Of a DNA stretch of 7,805 bases, positions 1 through 6,105 are shown piece after piece. This DNA is from Bacteroides sp. UBA1773 (lineage in GTDB: Bacteria > Bacteroidota > Bacteroidia > Bacteroidales > Bacteroidaceae): assembly GCA_002315285.1 (NCBI GenBank), contig DCGR01000076.1, positions 31,992 through 39,796 of the forward strand, given 5' to 3'. Position 1 is the stretch's first letter. Every line of letters starts with the position of its first letter. A model generated the notes under the pieces. The model worked only from the letters and a program-made list of their open reading frames with translations. It had not been told where the DNA came from and did not search any database. The translations under genes were made by a program, and so were the position numbers.

Positions 1-1078
1 CGAATGGAACCATGTTCTTGTTGGCTGTGATGTCGGCGCTTACAAGGGCCTTCTCAGCCACCTTACCTGTCAGGTCAGGATATTTCGACCGTAAGTCAAC
101 AAGCATGGAGTGGTTGTCGGTACCTCCGCTGACAATGGTGAAGCCCCGCTTCATGAGCTCTTCGGCCAGTTTCTTTGCATTGACCTGGACCTGCTTTGCA
201 TATTCCTTGAACTCAGGTTGCAGAATCTCGCCGAAAGCTACGGCCTTGGCAGCAATGACGTGCTCAAGCGGTCCGCCTTGTATGCCGGGGAACACGGCCG
301 AATCCAGTAGCTGGCTCATCATCTTGACTTCGCCTTTTGGCGTGGTCTTTCCCCAAGGATTTGGGAAATCCTTGCCCATCATGATGACACCGCCACGAGG
401 GCCACGCAATGTCTTGTGGGTGGTAGAGGTGACGATGTGTGCATATTTCACGGGGTTGTCGAGTAGTCCGGCAGCAATCAGTCCGGCAGGGTGTGCCATA
501 TCGACCATGAAGATTGCACCCACCTTGTCAGCAATCTCTCTCATGCGCTTGTAGTCCCATTCGCGGCTGTAGGCTGATCCGCCACCGATGATGAGTTTCG
601 GACGTTCGCGCAATGCTACCTCTTCCATTTGGTCATAGTCAACGCGACCTGTTTCGGGGTTCAGATTGTATTCGCAAGGCGAGTAGATGATTCCGGAAGT
701 GTTCACCTTCGATCCATGGCTCAGGTGACCTCCGTGTGCCAGATTCAAGCCCATGAATTTGTCGCCAGGGTTGAGCACTGCGAAAAACACGGCTGCATTG
801 GCCTGCGCACCGGAGTGCGGCTGCACGTTTGCCCATTCCGCACCGAATATTTCCTTCAGCCGGGCAATGGCGAGGCGTTCACTTTCATCTACGACTTCGC
901 AACCGCCATAATAGCGTTTTCCAGGATATCCCTCTGCGTATTTGTTGGTAAGACATGAACCCATGGCCTGCATCACCTGCTCGCTTACAAAGTTTTCAGA
1001 GGCAATCAGCTCAATGCCTTTTGCCTGACGTTGGTGCTCACGCTCGATGATGTCGAAAATCTCGTTGTCTCTTTTCAT
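1..1078 (-). CDS. glyA: Serine hydroxymethyltransferase, C-terminus cut off by window edge
   Basis: This cytosolic PLP enzyme interconverts serine and glycine while moving a one-carbon unit to tetrahydrofolate, giving 5,10-methylene-THF for thymidylate, purine and methionine synthesis. The frame is open from an ATG at 1078 (MKRDNEIFDIIEREHQRQ) to the left edge, giving 359 complete codons. Family members are about 420-430 residues, so roughly 65 C-terminal residues are missing. Visible landmarks are IELIASENF near residue 22, NKYAEGYPGKRYYGG near 45, the HSGAQAN segment, VDMAHPAG, and the PLP-binding stretch TSTTHKTLRGPRGG with Schiff-base lysine K222 (codon at 413-415). It is the last gene seen of the pyrB-pyrI-flavin reductase run, 29 bases after the flavin reductase stop, so it is probably cotranscribed. 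There is no Shine-Dalgarno site before the ATG, only A-rich sequence. All catalytic landmarks in the visible part look intact. The identification is very secure. Confidence 0.97.
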   Translation of the reverse strand, partial: MKRDNEIFDIIEREHQRQAKGIELIASENFVSEQVMQAMGSCLTNKYAEGYPGKRYYGGCEVVDESERLAIARLKEIFGAEWANVQPHSGAQANAAVFFAVLNPGDKFMGLNLAHGGHLSHGSKVNTSGIIYSPCEYNLNPETGRVDYDQMEEVALRERPKLIIGGGSAYSREWDYKRMREIADKVGAIFMVDMAHPAGLIAAGLLDNPVKYAHIVTSTTHKTLRGPRGGVIMMGKDFPNPWGKTTPKGEVKMMSQLLDSAVFPGIQGGPLEHVIAAKAVAFGEILQPEFKEYAKQVQVNAKKLAEELMKRGFTIVSGGTDNHSMLVDLRSKYPDLTGKVAEKALVSADITANKNMVPF

Positions 1079-1107
1079 AATGTTGTTCTTGATTGATTTG
1101 TTATTGC

Positions 1108-1683
1108 TTATTTGTTGTTTTTCTTCTTCTCCACGCTCCAACCGAACTTGCCGATTTTTTCGCCCAACGAGAAATATGCGCCATGCACATACACCAAAGG
1201 CTTGGCTGCATCGAGGTCGAATTTGTCGCTGTCGGTCTCTATGAAACGTTCGTCGGCTTTTACGTTGAGGACATCGGCTATGAACATGTCGTGACTGCCC
1301 AAACTGATGATTTCCTTTACCCGGCATTCGATGCACAATGGCGATTCTTCCACGTAGGGAGCTTCAACCATCAGCGACTTGCCAGGGGTGAGATTCATCT
1401 CCTCGAACTTGCGGTAGTCGCGTCCTGAGCGGACCCCACACCAGTCAGTGGCAAACGCCAAGTCCTCGGTGGTGAGGTTGATGACAAATTCCATGTTTTG
1501 CTTGATGATGCCATAAGAATGGCGCTCCGGACGAACGGAGATGTAGCACATGGCAGGGTTTGTGCAGATGGTTCCTGCCCACGACACGGTGAACAGGTTG
1601 TAGTTCTCCGGACTGTTGCCACAACTGATGAGCAATGCAGGGAGCGGATAAATCATTGTGCCTGGTTTCCAGTCTTTTTTCAT
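1108..1683 (-). CDS. Flavin reductase family protein (FMN-binding split-barrel, flavoredoxin-like)
   Basis: This is a 191-residue cytosolic protein with no signal peptide or membrane segment. It resembles the flavin reductase-like FMN-binding family (DIM6/NTAB, flavoredoxin). Features typical of the family are an N-terminal P-L-P-A-L-L-I-S strand (13-20), the loop NLFTVSWAGT (29-38) expected to contact FMN phosphate, S-V-R-P-E-R-H-S (49-56) followed by a strand N-x-x-F-V-I-N-L (63-70), and GSHDMFIADVL (129-139), matching the G-S-H-x-x-F-x-G/A-x-V family signature. The C-terminus is lysine-rich (EKKKNNK). Members either reduce free flavin with NAD(P)H or use bound FMN as an electron carrier, and the sequence does not say which. 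The ATG at 1683 lies 14 bases from the pyrI stop, so translation is probably coupled within one transcript. The family is fairly sure; the substrate and its link to pyrimidine or one-carbon metabolism are unknown. Confidence 0.86.
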   Translation of the reverse strand: MKKDWKPGTMIYPLPALLISCGNSPENYNLFTVSWAGTICTNPAMCYISVRPERHSYGIIKQNMEFVINLTTEDLAFATDWCGVRSGRDYRKFEEMNLTPGKSLMVEAPYVEESPLCIECRVKEIISLGSHDMFIADVLNVKADERFIETDSDKFDLDAAKPLVYVHGAYFSLGEKIGKFGWSVEKKKNNK

Positions 1684-1696
1684 CGCGTTCGTTTTG

Positions 1697-2152
1697 TTAA
1701 AGGAGTTTTGCTTTGTCTATTTCTTGGTTTTTTCCACAATAGTGGCAGGTTATCAGTCCTTGTTCCTTGTCAACGTGGAAGATTGTCTGCATAGGCTCGT
1801 TGTTTGTTATGCACTTCGGGTTATGGCATTTCACGAGTCCTTTCAGGATTTCGGGTATCACTACTTGCTTTTTCTCCACCACTTCATAGTCGCGGATGAT
1901 GTTGAGCTTCACATTCGGGGCCACCACCGACAATCGGCTTATTTCCTCGTCGGAAAAGAATCTGTCAGACACTTTGATGATGCCCTTGCTGCCAAGCTTT
2001 TTGCTCAGCAGGTTGATGCCGATGGTGAGCGGGGTGGTCGATTGCTGCAAGTTGAGCAACGACACGATAGTAAACACCTTATCGGTGGGAATATGGTCGA
2101 TGACAGTACCGTTGCGTAGGGCTGCCACTTGGAGTTCTTGTTTGTTGTTCAT
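1697..2152 (-). CDS. pyrI: Aspartate carbamoyltransferase regulatory chain
   Basis: This 151-residue protein is the allosteric subunit of aspartate transcarbamylase. It binds nucleotide effectors in its N-terminal domain and docks on the catalytic trimers through a C-terminal zinc domain. The start MNNKQELQVAALRNGTVIDH is the typical nucleotide-binding beginning of PyrI, with the conserved N-G-T-V-I-D-H-I-P. The C-terminal zinc ligands are all present: C109 and C114 (KCHNPKC) and C136 and C139 (CHYC), the same four-cysteine pattern as the Escherichia coli chain. Length is normal for the family (about 150). Its ATG overlaps the TGA of pyrB in an ATGA of 4 bases (2149-2152), which indicates translational coupling and fits the stoichiometric assembly of the two chains. 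Having PyrI implies feedback control by nucleotides at the enzyme level; which nucleotide activates or inhibits cannot be read from the sequence. Confidence 0.97.
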   Translation of the reverse strand: MNNKQELQVAALRNGTVIDHIPTDKVFTIVSLLNLQQSTTPLTIGINLLSKKLGSKGIIKVSDRFFSDEEISRLSVVAPNVKLNIIRDYEVVEKKQVVIPEILKGLVKCHNPKCITNNEPMQTIFHVDKEQGLITCHYCGKNQEIDKAKLL

Positions 2153-3078
2153 CGCTTTATGTCGTCTAACGTTATACCTAACACATCACACAGAATGGCT
2201 TCTCGTGCATACAATCCGTTTTTCGCTTGTTGGAAATAGTAGGCTTTGGGATTGTCATCCACGTCATAGGCTATTTCATTGACTCGGGGCAGCGGGTGCA
2301 GTATTCGCATGTTGGGTTTTGTGAGTTCGAGCATGGCATTGTTGAGCAGGAATGAGTCCTTGACGCGTTCGTATTCCATGAGGTCGGTAAACCGCTCTTT
2401 CTGTACGCGGGTCATGTATAGGATGTCAGCGTTGCTGATCACCTCCTTGTCGAGTTCCGTATGCTCGGTGAATTCCAAATTGTTCTGCTGACAGAATTTC
2501 TTGTATTCGTTGGGCATTGCAAGCGATTCCGGGGCTATGAAATGGAAGGTGGGGTTGAAGTGTCGCATGGCCATGAGCAATGAGTGCACGGTCCGCCCGT
2601 ATTTTAGGTCTCCCACCATGAATATGTTCAGGTTCTCGAGTGTCCCTTGTGTCTTGTAGATGGAATACAGGTCGAGCATGGTTTGTGAAGGATGTTGGTT
2701 GCTGCCATCGCCTGCATTTACGATAGGCACAGGAGCTATTTCGCTGGCGTAGCGTGCTGCACCTTCCAGATAGTGTCGCATCACGATGATGTCGGCATAG
2801 TTGCTCACCATCATGATGGTGTCTTTGAGAGTCTCGCCTTTTGTTCCGCTGGTCACTTTGGGGTCGGCAAAGCCTATGACTTTGGCACCAAGCCTGTTGG
2901 CTGCGGTTTCAAAACTCAGTCGGGTGCGGGTTGAAGGCTCAAAAAAAAGCGTGGCAACGATTCGGCCGTCCAGTAGTTTTCGGTTGGGGCATTTTTCGAA
3001 TTCTTCAGCCATCTGCAAAAGATACATGATTTTTTCTTTTGTGTGATGGGCAATTGTTACAAAACTGCTATTATCCAT
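2149..3078 (-). CDS. pyrB: Aspartate carbamoyltransferase catalytic chain
   Basis: This 309-residue cytosolic enzyme joins carbamoyl phosphate and aspartate to give N-carbamoyl-aspartate, the committed step of de novo pyrimidine synthesis. Conserved sites are the carbamoyl-phosphate loop FEPSTRTR (46-53), the mobile loop with K80 before GETLKDT, M-R-H (100-102), HPSQ (129-132), DLKYGRTVHS (157-166), TRVQKERF (223-230) and HPLPR (261-265). I chose the ATG at 3078 (MDNSSFVTIAHHTKEKI) over the in-frame ATG at 3177. The upstream 33 residues have no family resemblance and would run through the promoter, whereas 309 residues is the normal length. AAGG lies 5 bases before the chosen ATG. It is the first gene of the pyrB-pyrI-flavin reductase-glyA run and diverges from the penicillin-binding protein gene. 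One oddity is a run of eight T in the coding strand (2941-2948) just before the active-site loop. Confidence 0.98.
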   Translation of the reverse strand: MDNSSFVTIAHHTKEKIMYLLQMAEEFEKCPNRKLLDGRIVATLFFEPSTRTRLSFETAANRLGAKVIGFADPKVTSGTKGETLKDTIMMVSNYADIIVMRHYLEGAARYASEIAPVPIVNAGDGSNQHPSQTMLDLYSIYKTQGTLENLNIFMVGDLKYGRTVHSLLMAMRHFNPTFHFIAPESLAMPNEYKKFCQQNNLEFTEHTELDKEVISNADILYMTRVQKERFTDLMEYERVKDSFLLNNAMLELTKPNMRILHPLPRVNEIAYDVDDNPKAYYFQQAKNGLYAREAILCDVLGITLDDIKR

Positions 3079-3101
3079 TTTGCCTTTACATTTTTCCGCG
3101 T

Positions 3102-3109
3102 CAAAGTTA
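3102..3109 (-). promoter_or_regulatory. Probable -7 box of the pyrB operon promoter
   Basis: Read on the minus strand the octamer is TAACTTTG, a perfect match to the Bacteroidetes -7 consensus TAnnTTTG. Transcription would start around 3095-3098, giving a leader of only about 20 bases before the pyrB ATG. No good TTTG-type -33 box is found 19-21 bases upstream, so the call rests on the -7 box and its position. The short leader leaves no room for an attenuator or riboswitch. Confidence 0.6.
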
Positions 3110-3162
3110 CAATAAAGAATTTGATTTTCTGTGCGATTGCTGCTCTTTTGAAGGATTTTTAT

Positions 3163-3170
3163 TAAATTCG
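3163..3170 (+). promoter_or_regulatory. Possible -7 box for the penicillin-binding protein gene
   Basis: TAAATTCG matches TAnnTTTG at all but one base (C for T), a variant I regard as tolerated in Bacteroidetes. It sits 18 bases before the ATG at 3189, implying a leader of roughly 14 bases. Candidate -33 elements are poor: ATTG at 3136-3139 is 23 bases away and TTTG at 3147-3150 only 12. It is weaker than the pyrB box on the opposite strand. Confidence 0.4.
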
Positions 3171-3188
3171 CGCCCAAATAGCAATGAT

Positions 3189-5510
3189 ATGAAGAAATTT
3201 ATTACGATATTATGGATTCTGACTTGTGTGGGAATCCTGTGTGCTGTTGGTGTGTTTTATGCCATAGCGAAAGGGTGGATAGGCTACATGCCTTCATTCG
3301 AACAACTCGAAAATCCCAACTTGAAGTTTGCCACTCAAGTGATTTCTGCCGATGGAGAATTGCTGGGCACCTACTCGTTGAGTAAGGAAAACCGCATATT
3401 GGTGAAGTACGACGATTTGTCGCCCAATCTGGTCAATGCCCTTGTCGCTACGGAGGATTCGCGTTTCTACGACCATTCAGGCTTTGACATGCGCGCATTC
3501 CTTCGTGTGTTGGTCAAAACCATATTTATGGGACATGCTTCGGCAGGTGGTGGAAGCACCCTTACCCAGCAACTTGCCAAGCAGTTTTATTCGGCGCGTG
3601 CCGAAAACATTGTCGAGCGGGCCATGCAGAAGCCCGTGGAATGGGTCATTGCTGTGGAACTGGAGCGTTTCTACACGAAAGAGGAAATCATGACCATGTA
3701 TTTGAACAAGTTCGACTTCAACTACAATGCCATTGGCATCAAGTCAGCGTCCAACACCTACTTCTCGAAGGAACCTTCTGAATTGTCCGTCGAGGAGGCC
3801 GCCACTCTCGTGGGTATGTGCAAGAATCCCTCTCTCTATAATCCCCGCCGTTTCAACGAGCGTGCCAAGGCACGCCGCAATGTGGTTATCGACCAGATGT
3901 GTAAGGCGCGCTTTCTGTCCGAAACAGAAGCCGACAGTCTGAAACAACTGCCTCTTGAAGTGCATTATCGCAAGGTTGACCATAAGGAGGGCATCGCTGC
4001 CTATTTCCGGGAGTATCTGCGAGGCATGATGAAGGCCAAAAAGCCAGTTCGGAGCAAGTATCGTGGCTGGCAACAGCAAAAATGGTACGAGGATTCTCTC
4101 GATTGGGCCACCAACCCATTATACGGATGGTGTCACAAGAATCTGAAAAAAGACGGAACCCCCTACGACATCGAAACCGATGGCCTTCGCATCTATACCA
4201 CCATCGACAGCCGTATGCAGCAGTATGCCGAGGAAGCCGTCCACGAACATGTGGCCGAGTATCTGCAGCCACGTTTCTTCCGCGAGAAACGACGTTCGGC
4301 CACTGCACCGTTCACCTCAGAACTGACACCTGACGAGGTACGCCAAATCATGGAACGCAACATGAAGCAAACCGACCGCTATCGGAACATGAGGAAACAA
4401 GGAGCCAATGAGGAGGCGATAGCGAAAGCCTTCAACACTCCCGTTGAAATGTCGGTGTTCACCTACACAGGTGAACGCGACACCATCATGACCCCGATGG
4501 ATTCCATACGTTACTACAAGCATTTCCTGCGCTGTGGCATGATGTCGATGGACCCTGTGACCGGTTATGTGAAGGCATACGTGGGAGGACCCGACTTCTC
4601 GCATTTCCAGTACGACATGGCCATGGCAGGTCGCCGTCAGGTGGGAAGTACCATCAAGCCGTATCTTTATACGCTCGCCATGGAGAATGGCTTCTCGCCT
4701 TGCGATGAGATGCGGCATGTGGAGCAGACGCTGATTGACGAGAACGGACGGGCGTGGACACCACGCAACGCTTCGGCCAAGCGCTATGGCGATATGGTGT
4801 CGGTGCGTTGGGGACTTGCCAATTCCGACAACTGGGTCACCGCTTACCTCATGGGCAAGCTGAGCCCTTACGCATTCGTGCGTTTGCTCCATTCGTTTGG
4901 CATTCGCAATCAGCAAATCGACCCCGTCATCAGTTTGTGTCTGGGTTCGTGCGAGATATCAGTCGGTGAGATGGTCAGTGCCTACACGGCCTTTGCCAAT
5001 CATGGCATTCGTACCAGTGCGTTGTTTGTCACGCGCATCGAGGATTCTGATGGCAACATGTTGGCGCAGTTCACTCCCCAGGTCGATGAGGTGATCAGCG
5101 AAGAAAGCGCCTACAAGATGCTCACACTCCTTCAGGCTGTCATCAACGAGGGCACTGGCGGTCGTATTCGCCGCAACTATCCCATTACTGCCGACATGGG
5201 TGGCAAGACCGGAACGACCAACAACAATTCCGATGGCTGGTTCATGGGCTTTACCCCTACATTGGTCACTGGCGTGTGGGTAGGTGGCGAGGATCGCGAC
5301 ATCCACTTCGACTCAATGGCTGAAGGTCAGGGAGCCTCCATGGCTCTTCCCGTGTGGGGCAAGTACATGACAAAGGTTTTTTCCGACCCATCGTTGGGCT
5401 ATTCGCAAGCCGACAAGTTCGATATCCCCGAGCAATACAATCCGTGTCGCGACACAGTCTATAATAATTCCGAAGTCGTCGATGAGGCTTCCGGACTGGA
5501 TGGCTGGTAA
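3189..5510 (+). CDS. mrcA: Class A penicillin-binding protein 1A (glycosyltransferase and transpeptidase)
   Basis: This bifunctional peptidoglycan synthase of 773 residues polymerises lipid II and cross-links stem peptides on the periplasmic face of the inner membrane. An N-terminal signal anchor spans about residues 4-26. The GT51 domain (about 60-240) has EDSRFYDHSGFD with catalytic E89, GGGSTLTQQLAKQ (120-132), the second glutamate E151 in QKPVEW, and TKEEIMTMYLNK (163-174). A charged linker of about 100 residues (355-450) leads to the transpeptidase, with nucleophile S487 in STIK, S546-D-N in the SxN motif, and K673-T-G-T. The C-terminus ends soon after the domain with no extension. I chose the ATG at 3189 (MKKFITILWIL) because it gives a proper membrane anchor. 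An in-frame ATG at 3039 would add 50 unrelated residues reaching into pyrB on the other strand. No Shine-Dalgarno site precedes it. It is probably monocistronic, diverging from pyrB and converging on rnpB. The symbol mrcA follows family usage; paralogues elsewhere in the genome could share it. Confidence 0.95.
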   Translation: MKKFITILWILTCVGILCAVGVFYAIAKGWIGYMPSFEQLENPNLKFATQVISADGELLGTYSLSKENRILVKYDDLSPNLVNALVATEDSRFYDHSGFDMRAFLRVLVKTIFMGHASAGGGSTLTQQLAKQFYSARAENIVERAMQKPVEWVIAVELERFYTKEEIMTMYLNKFDFNYNAIGIKSASNTYFSKEPSELSVEEAATLVGMCKNPSLYNPRRFNERAKARRNVVIDQMCKARFLSETEADSLKQLPLEVHYRKVDHKEGIAAYFREYLRGMMKAKKPVRSKYRGWQQQKWYEDSLDWATNPLYGWCHKNLKKDGTPYDIETDGLRIYTTIDSRMQQYAEEAVHEHVAEYLQPRFFREKRRSATAPFTSELTPDEVRQIMERNMKQTDRYRNMRKQGANEEAIAKAFNTPVEMSVFTYTGERDTIMTPMDSIRYYKHFLRCGMMSMDPVTGYVKAYVGGPDFSHFQYDMAMAGRRQVGSTIKPYLYTLAMENGFSPCDEMRHVEQTLIDENGRAWTPRNASAKRYGDMVSVRWGLANSDNWVTAYLMGKLSPYAFVRLLHSFGIRNQQIDPVISLCLGSCEISVGEMVSAYTAFANHGIRTSALFVTRIEDSDGNMLAQFTPQVDEVISEESAYKMLTLLQAVINEGTGGRIRRNYPITADMGGKTGTTNNNSDGWFMGFTPTLVTGVWVGGEDRDIHFDSMAEGQGASMALPVWGKYMTKVFSDPSLGYSQADKFDIPEQYNPCRDTVYNNSEVVDEASGLDGW

Positions 5511-5564
5511 CACATGACTTTGTCAGGCTGGGGAAAATAGTGGGGAATCGGGAAAAGAAGAAAA
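5511..5564. other. Short convergent gap between PBP gene and rnpB
   Basis: These 54 bases separate the stop of the penicillin-binding protein gene from the 3' end of rnpB. The only structure is a weak 4-base stem, TGAC TTT GTCA (5515-5525), too short for a terminator. On the minus strand the RNase P P1 helix is followed by TTTTCTTCTTTT, which could help end rnpB transcription. No clear terminator serves the plus-strand gene. Confidence 0.5.
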
Positions 5565-5936
5565 GCAGAAGGCCTGTAAGCCGGGTTCTGTCGCGTATCT
5601 TTTTTGCAAAAGTGCTACGCTGTCTGTCATTTATCTACGACTACTGTCACCAGTAACCTCTATCGATCTACCCTCCAGCTTGGACGGGTCGCCCTCATAG
5701 CGCTGGTTTACATGATCTTTCAACTCTTGAGATGCACAGCTCGGATGTCACCACCCGACTGGTGGGCTCTTACCCCACCTTCTCACCCTTTCCTTATAGT
5801 AATAAGGTGGTTGTTTTCTTCTGCATTACTCTACTGTTGCCAACAGCTTTCTGTTAGGAAGCAAGACACCCTGTGTTGCCCGGACTTTCCTCTTCTGACA
5901 AAATGTCAGCAGCGACAGACCGGTCTTCTGCTTTTC
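5565..5936 (-). ncRNA. rnpB: RNase P RNA, bacterial type A
   Basis: This is the catalytic RNA of ribonuclease P, which trims the 5' leaders of pre-tRNAs together with the RnpA protein. Read on the minus strand, the universal blocks appear in order. GAGGAAAGTCCGGGC (5878-5892) is the 5' half of the P4 core. A segment ending GGGGTAAGAGCCCACC (5761 leftmost) is the P11/P12 region with its hairpin. AGATAAATGACAGAC lies at 5622-5636, and ACAGAACCCGGCTTA (5577-5591) is the 3' half of P4. The ends pair as P1: GCAGAA at the 5' side (5926-5931) with TTCTGC at 5565-5570, extended by GGTCTGT with ACAGGCC. The length of about 370 bases is normal. The 5' end is set near 5936 from the -7 box at 5942-5949, and both ends are uncertain by a few bases. 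Short reading frames across this stretch are not genes. Confidence 0.96.
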
Positions 5937-5941
5937 GGGTG

Positions 5942-5949
5942 CGAAGGTA
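5942..5949 (-). promoter_or_regulatory. Probable -7 box of rnpB
   Basis: The minus strand reads TACCTTCG, a one-base variant of TAnnTTTG. It lies about 11 bases before the P1 helix, so transcription would begin close to the mature 5' end of RNase P RNA. No convincing -33 box is seen at 19-21 bases. A perfect second -7-like octamer, TAATTTTG, lies further upstream at 6003-6010. Confidence 0.55.
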
Positions 5950-6045
5950 GCAAAAAATCTGTAAAGTGTCGTTAATATCATTCGGTTTTTGTTAAAAGAG
6001 GACAAAATTACCCCCATCCTTGTACTACGGCACACGAATTGTTAT

Positions 6046-6053
6046 TATGTTTG
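6046..6053 (+). promoter_or_regulatory. Probable -7 box of the HtrA protease gene
   Basis: TATGTTTG is a perfect match to the Bacteroidetes -7 consensus TAnnTTTG. It lies 52 bases before the ATG at 6106 and predicts a start near 6058, with an A-rich leader of about 48 bases. CTTG at 6019-6022 could be a weak -33 element, though the 23-base spacing is longer than the usual 19-21. It also argues against the upstream in-frame ATG at 5989, which lies before the promoter. Confidence 0.6.
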
Positions 6054-6105
6054 CGTCGGAAAAGTTAAATCAAACAGGAAATTAACATTAATACTAATTC
6101 AAATT

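Noticed and set aside
12..554. 180-codon plus-strand open frame
   Set aside because: It lies antisense to glyA, whose conserved active-site sequence fills this stretch. The translated product has no recognisable domain and the frame is a shadow.
3079..3177. Longer start for pyrB at 3177
   Set aside because: It would cross the TAACTTTG promoter box and add 33 residues absent from a family whose normal length is about 309.
3039..3188. Longer start for the PBP gene at 3039
   Set aside because: The extra 50 residues come before the membrane anchor, resemble nothing and overlap the start of pyrB on the other strand.
4317..4916. 199-codon minus-strand open frame
   Set aside because: It is antisense to the transpeptidase domain of the PBP gene, and its His/Arg-rich product is what an antisense frame of this coding sequence gives.
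5515..5525. TGAC TTT GTCA as terminator of the PBP gene
   Set aside because: A 4-base stem with no T-tract is too weak and common by chance.
5604..6035. Two open frames (5604-5975 plus, 5826-6035 minus) as small genes
   Set aside because: They fall on the RNase P RNA gene, whose conserved blocks explain the sequence.
5989..6105. Longer start for htrA at 5989
   Set aside because: The added 39 residues precede the signal sequence and begin upstream of the likely promoter at 6046-6053.
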